This document shows, one piece after another, positions 24,214 to 31,836 of a stretch of 36,334 nucleotides of DNA (position 1 is its first letter; each line of letters starts with the position of its first letter). The stretch is from an uncultured Bacillota bacterium (GTDB taxonomy: Bacteria > Bacillota > Clostridia > Oscillospirales > Oscillospiraceae), in contig CANPFP010000012.1 of the NCBI GenBank assembly GCA_947573385.1, positions 1-36,334 on the forward strand, in the 5' to 3' direction. Under the pieces are notes generated by a model, which was not told where the DNA came from, made no database searches, and saw nothing but the letters and a program-made list of their open reading frames with translations. Made by a program: the position numbers and the translations under genes.

Positions 24214-25239
24214 TCAAATGCCCTTGCCGTCGTTCATTTTCTTGACAACGGCATTCATGGAGATCAGGAGGATCACGTTGATGACGGTATTGAACAGGCC
24301 CACGGCGGTGGAGAAGCTGTAGTCGCCGTTGATCAGGCCCTGCTTATACACATAGGTGGAGATGATCTCGGAGGAGGCCATATTCAGGTCGGTCTGGAGG
24401 GCGTAGGCCTTCTCAAAGCCGATGCTCATGATGTTGCCCACCGACATGATGAACTGGATGAGCACCGTGTCCTTGATGGCGGGCCACTCCACCGCCTTGA
24501 TCTGCTGGATGATGTTGGCGCCGTCCAGGATGGCGGCCTCCTTCAGGTCCTTGCTGGCGTTGGAGAGGGCGGCTGTATAAATAATGGAGGCCCAGCCTGC
24601 GCCCTGCCAGATTCCGCTGGCAATATAGATGGTTCGGAATGCCTCCGGCATGGTCATAAAGTTATAGTTGGTACCCAAAAGCATGTTGATCATGCCCGTG
24701 GGGGACAGAAGAATCCGCACAATACCGCACAGCACGATGACAGAGATGAAGTTGGGCATATACAGCACCAGCTGGATCTTTTGCTTTCTGCTCTTGCTCA
24801 GAATGCGGTTGAGCAGGAAGGCCAGCAGAATGGGGGCCGGAAACCCCCACAGCAGGCCGAACACGCTCAGCTTCAGGGTATTGGCCAGGTAGCTTAGGAA
24901 ATCCGGGGACGTCAGGAAGCGCTCAAAGTGATACATCCCCACAAATTCGCTGCCAAAGATGCCAGCGAAGGGGTTGTAGTCCATGAACGCGATGGCGATG
25001 CCGCCCATGGGGATGTAGCGGAAAACGATCGTCAACACAAAGGCAGGCATGATAAAGAATGCGTACAGCTGCCAGTGCTGCCGGATGTACACCAGAGAGT
25101 TGTGCAGCTTGGTGTTTCCGCCCTTTGGGACAACAGCGCTTGTCTGGGGCTTGCTTATAGATCTTCCTCCTTCTGTTTTTTCCTCTCCCAAAAAATGAGC
25201 AAATGCACCATTATAATTTGAACACATGTATTTGCACAT
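24214..25239 (-). CDS. Carbohydrate ABC transporter permease, LplB type (start uncertain)
   Basis: This first gene of the fructan operon has six membrane helices and the EAA loop DLKEAAILDGANIIQQIKAV. N-terminal features typical of LplB are HWQLYAFFIMPAFVLTIVFR and GIAIAFMDYNPFAGIFGSEF. The longest frame starts at ATG 25239, only about 14 bases after the predicted transcription start and without a ribosome-binding site. A perfect GGAGG lies at 25170-25166, and 7 bases later, in frame, is an AUA codon (25158-25156) giving a protein of 314 residues starting ISKPQTS. The true start may therefore be non-canonical. Function is secure by family and context. Confidence 0.9.
   Translation of the reverse strand: MCKYMCSNYNGAFAHFLGEEKTEGGRSISKPQTSAVVPKGGNTKLHNSLVYIRQHWQLYAFFIMPAFVLTIVFRYIPMGGIAIAFMDYNPFAGIFGSEFVGMYHFERFLTSPDFLSYLANTLKLSVFGLLWGFPAPILLAFLLNRILSKSRKQKIQLVLYMPNFISVIVLCGIVRILLSPTGMINMLLGTNYNFMTMPEAFRTIYIASGIWQGAGWASIIYTAALSNASKDLKEAAILDGANIIQQIKAVEWPAIKDTVLIQFIMSVGNIMSIGFEKAYALQTDLNMASSEIISTYVYKQGLINGDYSFSTAVGLFNTVINVILLISMNAVVKKMNDGKGI
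25231..25237. promoter_or_regulatory. TTTGCAC operator-like box at the permease start
   Basis: TTTGCAC here matches both half-sites found in the opposite promoter. It lies just downstream of the predicted leftward transcription start, a repressing position. It is a candidate LacI-family half-site. Confidence 0.4.
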
Positions 25240-25259
25240 TTCTTGGATTTGGTAAGTTT

Positions 25260-25288
25260 ACATTAGCACGATACTTTACATATGTCAA
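25260..25288 (-). promoter_or_regulatory. Sigma-A promoter of the fructan operon
   Basis: Leftward: TTGACA (25288-25283), 17-base spacer, TAATGT (25265-25260). It is a near-consensus promoter with a start near 25253. Confidence 0.8.
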
Positions 25289-25333
25289 CTGTATTATTAT
25301 ATTTGCAGTGTAGAATTTTTGAAGCAAATATTG

Positions 25334-25351
25334 TGACAATTGATGTTGTCA
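25334..25351. promoter_or_regulatory. Dyad between the divergent promoters
   Basis: TGACAA and TTGTCA are perfect 6-base arms around TTGATG, with an outer TTGTG/CACAA pair (25331-25335 with 25356-25360). It is a possible regulator site between the two promoters. Confidence 0.4.
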
Positions 25352-25368
25352 TTCGCACAACCTCAAAC

Positions 25369-25404
25369 TTGACATTTGCACCTATTTGTGGTACGATGTG
25401 CAAA
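25369..25404 (+). promoter_or_regulatory. Promoter of the LacI operon with overlapping TTTGCAC/GTGCAAA operator
   Basis: TTGACA (25369-25374), exactly 17 bases, TACGAT (25392-25397). TTTGCAC (25375-25381) abuts the -35 box and GTGCAAA (25398-25404) abuts the -10 box, forming inverted half-sites 16 bases apart. Binding here would block the promoter, so autoregulation by the LacI protein is likely. Confidence 0.75.
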
Positions 25405-25410
25405 ACAAAA

Positions 25411-25517
25411 TTGAGGAACCTCTGATTGATTCGTGTTTCCCCCGTTTCCGGCGGGGGAAGCGCCTGAACATTCAGGGCTTAAAACAGTGAGAATCGATTC
25501 CATCAGAGGTTCCTTGA
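25411..25517. mobile_element. 99-bp MITE-like inverted-repeat element in the lacI leader
   Basis: Arms 25414-25433 and 25495-25514 match at 18 of 20 positions (AGGAACCTCTGAT outermost). The interior folds further (TTCCCCCG with CGGGGGAA, and a small CCTGA/TCAGG stem). TTGA occurs directly on both sides (25411-25414 and 25514-25517), like a 4-base target duplication. It lies between promoter and ribosome-binding site, so in RNA it forms a multibranched structure. It may be a miniature transposable element or a structured regulatory RNA. Confidence 0.55.
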
Positions 25518-25544
25518 AAAGGCACAAAAGTGAGGAGGCATTCC

Positions 25545-26609
25545 GTGAAACGGGTCACCATTCAAGATATTGCGGACGCCCTGGGTGTTTCACGAAACAC
25601 CGTGTCTAAGGCAATCAACAACTCTGACGGTCTAGCGGAGGCGACAAGGGAAAAAATTCTCCAGAAAGCGGTGGAAATGGGCTATAAGCAATTCTCCTAT
25701 GTGGCCGCCCTCTCAGGAAACAGCAGGTTTGTTCCCTCCGGGGACTCTGAGCCCCCCGCCGCGGCCAGCGAAATTGCCGTGTTCACCGCAAACCTCTCCC
25801 TGCTGTCCAACCACTTCGCCATTCCCATGCTGGACCGGTTCAAGCAGGAGCTGTCTCAGCTGGGCTATTCGTTAAATATTTATAAGGTTGACCGGGAGAA
25901 TCTGGCCCAGCACACCCTCCCGGCCACATTCGACCCGGAACGGGCCAGCGCCATCATGTGCATAGAGATGTTTGACCGGGCCTATGACGAGATGGTCTGC
26001 ACGCTGGGACTGCCTGTGCTGTTCGTGGACGGCCCCCATAAGCGGTATGGCGATTCCCTCCCCGCCGACCAGCTGCTGATGGACAATACCACCGGCATTA
26101 CAAAGCTGGTCCATGATCTGTTGGGGAAGGGCATCCGGAAAATCGGCTTTATTGGCGATTATGAGCACTGCCAGTCCTTTTTTGAGCGCTATGTCGCCTT
26201 CCGTTCCGCTATGACCCTGGCCGGCGTCCCCGTGGACGAGGCGTTCTGTATCAAGCGGCATTCCACGGATATGGATGTCCCCCTCTCCGCCCTGCCGGAG
26301 CTGCCGGAGGTGTTTCTCTGCGCCAACGACTTTATCGCCGTGGACACCATGCAGGCGCTGCGCAAGCTGGGCAAATCGGTCCCAGGCGATATCCTTTTAT
26401 GCGGGTTCGACGACGCCCCGGAATCCAGGATCATGACCCCGGCGCTGACCACCGTCCACATCCACACCCAGATCATGGCCTTTACCGCCCTCCATCTCTT
26501 GCTGTCCAGAATGAAAGAGCCCTATCTGGACTACCGGACCGTCTATACGGCTACTGAGCTGATCTGCCGGGATTCCACAAAGCTGACCGTGAAGGAGGAA
26601 GTGAAATGA
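25545..26609 (+). CDS. LacI-family transcriptional regulator
   Basis: This 354-residue DNA-binding regulator has an N-terminal helix-turn-helix (TIQDIADALGVSRNTVSKAI) and a periplasmic-binding-like sensor domain. The sensor region includes KGIRKIGFIGDYEHCQSFFERY and the C-terminal GDILLCGFDDAPESRIMTPALTTVH that forms the dimer and ligand region. I chose the GTG at 25545, with GAGGAGG 6 bases before it; an upstream GTG at 25530 overlaps that site. Placed divergently from the fructan operon, it most likely responds to a fructose-containing sugar and controls both promoters. Whether it represses or activates is unknown. It overlaps the next start as ATGA. Confidence 0.93.
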   Translation: MKRVTIQDIADALGVSRNTVSKAINNSDGLAEATREKILQKAVEMGYKQFSYVAALSGNSRFVPSGDSEPPAAASEIAVFTANLSLLSNHFAIPMLDRFKQELSQLGYSLNIYKVDRENLAQHTLPATFDPERASAIMCIEMFDRAYDEMVCTLGLPVLFVDGPHKRYGDSLPADQLLMDNTTGITKLVHDLLGKGIRKIGFIGDYEHCQSFFERYVAFRSAMTLAGVPVDEAFCIKRHSTDMDVPLSALPELPEVFLCANDFIAVDTMQALRKLGKSVPGDILLCGFDDAPESRIMTPALTTVHIHTQIMAFTALHLLLSRMKEPYLDYRTVYTATELICRDSTKLTVKEEVK

Positions 26610-27268
26610 AATTTCTTTCCTACGACAGTCCCTTTGGCCAGCTGATGATGAAGCTGTGCTACAGCTGCTGTCTGAATATCCTCTGGTTCCTCTGCTGCAT
26701 CCCCATCGTTACCATTGGGGCGTCCACCACGGCGCTGTACTACACCTCCCTGAAAATCGTCCGGGGGGAGGACCACGCCTTGACCCGCATGTTCTTCCGC
26801 TCCTTCCGGGAAAATTTCCGCCAGTCCACCGTCCTGTGGCTGATCCTGCTGGCCGTTGGCGGGCTGCTGGCCAGCGACGGATACATCGTGTACCATCTCC
26901 GCGCCTCCTCCACCGGCGCCGCCGCCGTTCTGTGGACCTTGATCCTGGCCCTGGTGATCGCCGCAGCGGTGGCTTACACCATCGTTTTGCTGTTTGTCTT
27001 TCCCCTGGTGGCCAGCGTCTCCAACACCAACTGGGCCATGCTGAAAAATTCCTTTTTCATTGGGACCCACTATCTCTTCTGCACCATTCTGGTGTTCGCG
27101 GTACATTTTGCCATGTTCTTTCTGGTGGTCAGCGTATTTACCCCGCTGATCATCTTCGGCGAGGGCCTGTGCGCCCTGCTCAGCGCCTATCTGATGAACA
27201 ACGTGCTGCGCGCCTGCGCCTATGATCCGGAGGAGGAGGGCGCCCCGGAGACTGGTGGGGACATATGA
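26606..27268 (+). CDS. DUF624 (YesL-like) membrane protein
   Basis: This 220-residue integral membrane protein has four to five hydrophobic helices. The N-terminal pattern (LCYSCCLNILWFLCCIPIVT, GASTTALYYTSLKIVRGED) identifies the DUF624/YesL family, which commonly accompanies LplABC-type sugar transport genes in Firmicutes. Its function is unknown; roles in transporter or regulator control are guesses. It is linked to its neighbours by ATGA overlaps on both sides, implying tight coupling with the LacI regulator and the following protein. Confidence 0.88.
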   Translation: MKFLSYDSPFGQLMMKLCYSCCLNILWFLCCIPIVTIGASTTALYYTSLKIVRGEDHALTRMFFRSFRENFRQSTVLWLILLAVGGLLASDGYIVYHLRASSTGAAAVLWTLILALVIAAAVAYTIVLLFVFPLVASVSNTNWAMLKNSFFIGTHYLFCTILVFAVHFAMFFLVVSVFTPLIIFGEGLCALLSAYLMNNVLRACAYDPEEEGAPETGGDI

Positions 27269-27996
27269 GTCTTACAAAAGAGGAAACGGCCGCCCAGAGG
27301 GCGGCCTTTCAAAAAATGAGCCTGGCTGGCAAAACGGAGTATATCTTTACCTACTTTAAGCTTCCCATCCTGTTGGGGCTGATTGCACTGTATCTGGTAT
27401 GCTCCGCGGCGTACCGGCAAATCACAAAAAAAGAAGTTATTTTGTACACGGCCCACATCAATATTTCTGTTGGGGATGAGCTGGAAGCCCGGCTGACCGG
27501 GGGATTTCTCTCCACCAGCGGGGCCGATCCCAAACGGGCTGAGATCGACCTGTCCCGGGGGCTCTATTTGTCGGACGACCCCGCTCCCGAGGACCACGAA
27601 TATCAGTACGCATCCAGCCTGAAGCTCATGGCCGCCATCAATGCGGAGCAGATGGACGTCGTCCTGATGAACCAGGAGGGGTATGATATTTTTTCCCAGA
27701 GGGGCTATCTCCTTGACCTGTCCGGCCTGCTCACTTCGGACGGCACCCTGTACCGCCGTCTGGAGCCTCACCTGGCCGTGAACACAGTGATCCTGGAGGA
27801 CAACTCCATTGAATACACCCTCAACCAGGCGGAGCAGTACAGGGCGGTGACGGAGGAGGTCGTAAACGGGCTCGACCTCTCCCAGTTCCCCCTGTTTCAG
27901 GGTGCCGGCTTCTCGGAGCCTGTATATCTGGGCGTGGTGGGCAACAGCCCCCGGCTTCCCGCCGTTGTCCAGTATATTGCGTATTTGGCATCGTAA
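27265..27996 (+). CDS. Membrane-anchored protein of unknown function, coupled to DUF624
   Basis: I do not recognise a named family. The 243-residue protein has a charged N-terminus (about 30 residues), one membrane helix (FKLPILLGLIALYLVCSA) and an outward domain of about 190 residues. Its segment MDVVLMNQEGYDIFSQRGYL followed by LDLSGLL resembles the way family-1 solute-binding proteins read in their first lobe, so it may be a truncated binding-protein-like sensor. There is no lipobox. It is translationally coupled to the DUF624 gene (ATGA) and ends the operon at a hairpin. A role in sensing or assembling the sugar transporter is inference. Confidence 0.75.
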   Translation: MSLTKEETAAQRAAFQKMSLAGKTEYIFTYFKLPILLGLIALYLVCSAAYRQITKKEVILYTAHINISVGDELEARLTGGFLSTSGADPKRAEIDLSRGLYLSDDPAPEDHEYQYASSLKLMAAINAEQMDVVLMNQEGYDIFSQRGYLLDLSGLLTSDGTLYRRLEPHLAVNTVILEDNSIEYTLNQAEQYRAVTEEVVNGLDLSQFPLFQGAGFSEPVYLGVVGNSPRLPAVVQYIAYLAS

Positions 27997-28010
27997 TCTG
28001 CCCAAACGGG

Positions 28011-28046
28011 GAGCGGGACAGGCGGTGAGATCCGCTTGTCCCGCTC
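28011..28046. terminator. Hairpin between convergent operons
   Basis: A 15-bp stem with one G-U pair (28011-28025 with 28032-28046) and a 6-base loop lies 15 bases after the rightward operon and 19 bases beyond the GH31 stop. T-rich sequence (CTTTTTATG) follows about 15 bases on. It probably serves both directions. Confidence 0.65.
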
Positions 28047-28064
28047 TGATCGGAGCAGCCCTTT

Positions 28065-30068
28065 TTATGACATTTTTTTCAACAGCCTTCTGTTTGCCGG
28101 ATCATCATAGTCCTTATACGTTCCGTCATCGTCATACAGCAGATATTCAGCACCTGGATACCCCAGCAGTTCAAGGGCGTCTGTCTGAAGCTCCGCCACG
28201 CATTCGGCCGCCTTGGCAACTGGGATACATTTCCCGGAGCGAATAAACAGAGGCACTTCATTCAAGGCAATTTCCACGTAGTGGTGCCCCGGAGACAACG
28301 TCTCTTGATGGATGGAGCCGTCGGGCATGAACTTGACGAACCGCATTTCTTCTGGCAGATAGACATACCGTCCCTTCGCGTTCTGGGTATAGACGGGGGT
28401 GATCATGATCTCCCCGCCCAGCATCAGCTGGTCCTCCACCCGGGGAGCGAACGTGTCCCGTGGATACTCAAAGGCCAGCGGCTTGAAATACAGATCGTCC
28501 GAGAGGGCCGCTTTCATATATTCGCTGTAAAGATAGGGCAGCAAACGGTAGCGGACCCCCACAATGTGGCGGAAATCCTCCACACCCTCAAATTGATAGC
28601 ACTCCTGCTCCCTTGTGTCGATGGCGGAGTGATTCCGCATCAGCGGCGTGAACACACCGAAAGCCAGCCAGCGCAGCAGAAGGTCCCGGGTCGTGTGGTC
28701 GCCAAAGCCGCCCAGATCCGCTCCTGTGTACAAAAAGCCGCACATATTCAGAGCTGGCATCATTTGCAGATTCAGCAGGATATGGCTCCACCAGGACTTG
28801 TTGTCTCCGGTCCAGATCCCACCGCAGCGGTGCATTCCAATGTAGGAGGAGCGGGAAAACAGCAGAAACCGCTTGTCTGGAGCAATCCGCTCAAAGCCCT
28901 CGTCCGCCGCCCGGGTCATATTATAGCCAAACAGATTATGTACCTTATCATGGCGGACCATGCGGCCGTCTACCTGATGATAGAAAGCCTTGTAATAATC
29001 CTGATGATTCTGAAGCCCTGTCAACGCCTCTCGGACCTGAAACATGGATACCGCGCCCGTCTCATCCTCCATATATTCCCGCATCAGCCGGGATGCCGCC
29101 TCCAGCCCCTCCGGCGTATAAAAGATTGCGGGCTCGTTCATATCGTTCCAGAAGCCCTCGATACCCTGTTCAATGAGGGAACGGTAGCAACTGCCGAACC
29201 AGCGCCTGGCCTCCGGATTCAAGACGTCCGGAAAGTGAGTATCTCCCGGCCATACCGCCGCCACAAAATCACTGCCGTCCGCCCTTTTGCAGAAATATCC
29301 GTTTTTGACCCCCTCCTCATAGACCGGATAACCTTTCTCTACCTTGACTCCCGCGTCGATAATGGGGATCAGTCTGATGTTTCGCTCCTTCATTTCCTTG
29401 ACAAACGCGGGAAAATCCACAAATTCCTCTCCGTTTATGGTGAAATCCTTAAAATCCTGCATATAGTCGATATCCATGTAGAGCATATCAATGGGAATGT
29501 GATTTGCGCGGTATCCGTCCGCGACCCGCCGGAAATCCTCCTTTGTCCGGTAGCCCCACCGGCTTTGGCCGAATCCAAAGGCGAATTTAGGCGGGATATA
29601 GCTCCTCCCGATGATCTTCCGGAACTGCTTCACCACCTCATAGGGCGTTTCCCCTTCTATCATATAGAAGTACAGATCTGCCTCCTGGCAGCTGATCTCC
29701 AAAATATCGGAACATGTATAGCCGATATCAAAGGCGGCCTTGGCGGGATAATCCACAAACAGGCCAAAATTTTGTTCTCCCGCTATCACGATGAAGTTGT
29801 GGGCGCCGTACAGGGACTGTGTGCTCTCCATATGGTGCGGGTCGTCCGAGGCATGGCTGATGTAGCAATACCCCCGCTTGTTGATCCCCCTGACTGCCTC
29901 GCCCAGCCCATAGACGCTATCATCCTTGGCCAGCTCATACCGCCAGCGAAAGCCGTTTTGAAGGCTGACCGTTCCGAGGGGAGGGGCTTCTTCCGTCTCT
30001 TTTATATGTTCGGCCACGGCCTCCGTCTCAAAGGGATGCCCGTACTTGAATTTCCAAATCATAGCCAT
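28065..30068 (-). CDS. GH31 alpha-glucosidase-like glycoside hydrolase
   Basis: This 667-residue cytoplasmic enzyme of glycoside hydrolase family 31 removes alpha-linked glucose or related sugars. The nucleophile region WNDMNEP gives Asp309 and the acid/base region GDNKSWW gives Asp422. Substrate-site segments GQSRWGYRT, MDIDYM and the later GADLGGF are all normal. No signal peptide is present. It is a single-gene unit with its own promoter, divergent from the exporter operon. AAGGAG lies only 3 bases before the first ATG (30068) and 9 bases before a second in-frame ATG (30062), so the latter may be the real start. Its exact substrate is not deducible; it may handle the glucosyl part of sucrose-type sugars. 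Confidence 0.93.
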   Translation of the reverse strand: MAMIWKFKYGHPFETEAVAEHIKETEEAPPLGTVSLQNGFRWRYELAKDDSVYGLGEAVRGINKRGYCYISHASDDPHHMESTQSLYGAHNFIVIAGEQNFGLFVDYPAKAAFDIGYTCSDILEISCQEADLYFYMIEGETPYEVVKQFRKIIGRSYIPPKFAFGFGQSRWGYRTKEDFRRVADGYRANHIPIDMLYMDIDYMQDFKDFTINGEEFVDFPAFVKEMKERNIRLIPIIDAGVKVEKGYPVYEEGVKNGYFCKRADGSDFVAAVWPGDTHFPDVLNPEARRWFGSCYRSLIEQGIEGFWNDMNEPAIFYTPEGLEAASRLMREYMEDETGAVSMFQVREALTGLQNHQDYYKAFYHQVDGRMVRHDKVHNLFGYNMTRAADEGFERIAPDKRFLLFSRSSYIGMHRCGGIWTGDNKSWWSHILLNLQMMPALNMCGFLYTGADLGGFGDHTTRDLLLRWLAFGVFTPLMRNHSAIDTREQECYQFEGVEDFRHIVGVRYRLLPYLYSEYMKAALSDDLYFKPLAFEYPRDTFAPRVEDQLMLGGEIMITPVYTQNAKGRYVYLPEEMRFVKFMPDGSIHQETLSPGHHYVEIALNEVPLFIRSGKCIPVAKAAECVAELQTDALELLGYPGAEYLLYDDDGTYKDYDDPANRRLLKKMS

Positions 30069-30126
30069 GCGCTCCTTTCGTCTGCCGCAAATGGATTACA
30101 GCTTCTCTTGCGAGTACTGTGCGTTT

Positions 30127-30155
30127 ACTATAACAGAGCCGCAGAGCTTTGACAA
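30127..30155 (-). promoter_or_regulatory. Promoter of the GH31 gene
   Basis: Leftward: TTGTCA (30155-30150), 17-base spacer, TATAGT (30132-30127). Its -35 box shares bases with the -35 box of the opposite promoter. Confidence 0.75.
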
Positions 30156-30177
30156 CACGAGAAGAAAATTTTAATGC
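30149..30177 (+). promoter_or_regulatory. Promoter of the ABC-2 exporter operon
   Basis: TTGACA (30149-30154), 17-base spacer, TAATGC (30172-30177). The start would be near 30184, only about 10 bases before the first ATG, leaving just enough room for GAGGT as ribosome-binding site. Confidence 0.75.
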
Positions 30178-30193
30178 CGTATGAGGTCACAAA

Positions 30194-30985
30194 ATGAAAT
30201 CCTACTTATTTGTCTCAAAAATCAGAATACAAACCGCGCTGGCCTACCGGTTCAACGTGATCTCCACCATTCTGATCCAGTGCCTAATCATGTACGCCAT
30301 GTCCTGCTTCTGGGCCGCCGCCTATAGTGGCGCCGAGACGGTGTCCGGCGCGAGCCAGCGGGACATGATCACCTACACCACCATCTCTGTCATTATGGGA
30401 AACCTGCTGACCATGGGCGTCCAGAACCGGATCGCTCGAAGCGTCCGGACGGGCAGCGTGGCCCTGGACCTGCTCAAGCCGGTCAATATCTACGGAATCT
30501 ATCTGGCGGAGGACCTGGGTGACTGCGCCGCTGCCTTCTTCCAGAAGGCCGTCCCCCTGCTTCTGGTGGGGACGGTCCTGTTCGGGTTCCCCATGCCCGC
30601 GTCAGCCGTTCACCTCCTGCTGTTTCTGTTCAGCTTTGCCATCGGCTACCTCATCAACTGGATTCTGGCGGCCCTGCTGGGGCTGTGCGCCTTTAAGACG
30701 CTGACCCTTGGCCCGTTGGTCAACGCCAAGGGCTTCATCATGAAGCTGCTCTCCGGCAGTATTTTTCCCCTGTGGTTTTTCCCCGCCGGGTTTCGCCGGG
30801 TACTGGAGGCGCTGCCCTTCATGAACATCTACCAGCTCCCCCTGGGCATCTACATCGGGCAGTACGCGATGGATGAGATCATGCTCCGCACAGCGCTCCA
30901 GCTGTTCTGGTGCGCGGCGCTGTGGGTCCTGTTTGACGTACTGCAAAAGAAAATGGCGGCAGCCATACTGATTCAAGGAGGCTGA
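30194..30985 (+). CDS. ABC-2 family exporter permease (first subunit)
   Basis: This 263-residue membrane protein has about six hydrophobic segments. It resembles permeases of the uncharacterised ABC-2 systems COG4587/COG3694: a start with short cytoplasmic helix and AYRFNVISTILIQCLIMYAM, a middle SVRTGSVALDLLKPVNIYG that precedes helix 3, and a Gly-Tyr-Leu-Ile-Asn core. Such pairs work with a COG4586-type ATPase, which is encoded three genes on. The transported substrate is unknown for the family. The next permease begins 4 bases after its stop. The ATG follows GAGGT by about 6 bases. Confidence 0.85.
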   Translation: MKSYLFVSKIRIQTALAYRFNVISTILIQCLIMYAMSCFWAAAYSGAETVSGASQRDMITYTTISVIMGNLLTMGVQNRIARSVRTGSVALDLLKPVNIYGIYLAEDLGDCAAAFFQKAVPLLLVGTVLFGFPMPASAVHLLLFLFSFAIGYLINWILAALLGLCAFKTLTLGPLVNAKGFIMKLLSGSIFPLWFFPAGFRRVLEALPFMNIYQLPLGIYIGQYAMDEIMLRTALQLFWCAALWVLFDVLQKKMAAAILIQGG

Positions 30986-30989
30986 GCGC

Positions 30990-31799
30990 ATGAAAACGAT
31001 AAGATATTACATCTCCGTGGCCGCTATATCCATCCGGCAGTCCATCCAATCCCGGCTGGAGTACCCCTTTATGCTCATCGGCCATGTGCTGGCCAACTGC
31101 ATCCAGTGGGTGATAGGCTTTGCCACGATCAAGTTCGTGGTGGACCAGTTTGGCAGCATCGGCGGCTGGGGCTACGAAAGTCTGGCGTTTTTGTACGGCA
31201 TGTCGGTGCTGAGCCATGGCCTGGCGGTGGTGTTCTTCATCCAGACCTGGGGCATGGGCTACTGGATGATTGATGGGGAGTTTGACCGGTTTCTGCTGCG
31301 GCCTATGAACCTGATTTTCCAGTTTCTGTTCGATGACTTCAATCTCATCGGCTTCACGGACATCATCCCCGGCCTGATGGTATTCGTCTACGGGTGTGTC
31401 AAGGTACACCTGACCCCGAGCTTCGGCAATATTCTGCTGATCCTCTGCACCCTGGCGGGCGGAACGCTGATCCGGGGGGCGGTGTGGATGTTCTGCGGCT
31501 CCATGTCCTTCTGGACCAGGAGTCCCGCCAATTTCACCGACATGGTGGGGGAACTGTTCGAGCGGGTGTCCATATACCCCCTTACCATCTACCCCCGGTG
31601 GGTTCAGGCCCTGTTTACCTTCCTCCTGCCTCTGGCGTGGATCACCTTTTGGCCCGTCAAGGATATTTTGGAACCGGAACCCGGCATCCTTCCTGTGCCT
31701 ATGGCAGCCGTCACCCTGGCGGTGGGGCTGCTCCTGTTCGCGGGGAGCTGCGTGGTATTCCGGGCCGGGATGGGGAGGTACGAGAGTGCCGGGAGCTAG
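30990..31799 (+). CDS. ABC-2 family exporter permease (second subunit)
   Basis: This 269-residue second permease of the exporter has about six membrane segments. The segment IDGEFDRFLLRPMNLIFQFL is the counterpart of the RTGSVALDLLKPVN region in its partner, a recurrent feature of this permease class just ahead of a membrane helix. It is expected to form a heterodimer with the first permease. AAGGAGG precedes the ATG by about 6 bases. The stop lies 37 bases before the kinase start, with a possible overlapping GTG start at 31786 for that gene. Confidence 0.85.
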   Translation: MKTIRYYISVAAISIRQSIQSRLEYPFMLIGHVLANCIQWVIGFATIKFVVDQFGSIGGWGYESLAFLYGMSVLSHGLAVVFFIQTWGMGYWMIDGEFDRFLLRPMNLIFQFLFDDFNLIGFTDIIPGLMVFVYGCVKVHLTPSFGNILLILCTLAGGTLIRGAVWMFCGSMSFWTRSPANFTDMVGELFERVSIYPLTIYPRWVQALFTFLLPLAWITFWPVKDILEPEPGILPVPMAAVTLAVGLLLFAGSCVVFRAGMGRYESAGS

Positions 31800-31836
31800 G
31801 AAAGCGATCGCAGCACGAAAGAGGTGTATCTGTTTT

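Noticed and set aside
25411..25517. Known riboswitch class in the lacI leader
   Set aside because: Although it folds into a multibranched shape, I could match it to no riboswitch consensus I know, and the TTGA flanks favour an inserted element.
28281..30152. Rightward open frame (623 codons) opposite the GH31 gene
   Set aside because: The GH31 motifs WNDMNEP and GDNKSWW are on the other strand; this frame has no family resemblance or ribosome-binding site.
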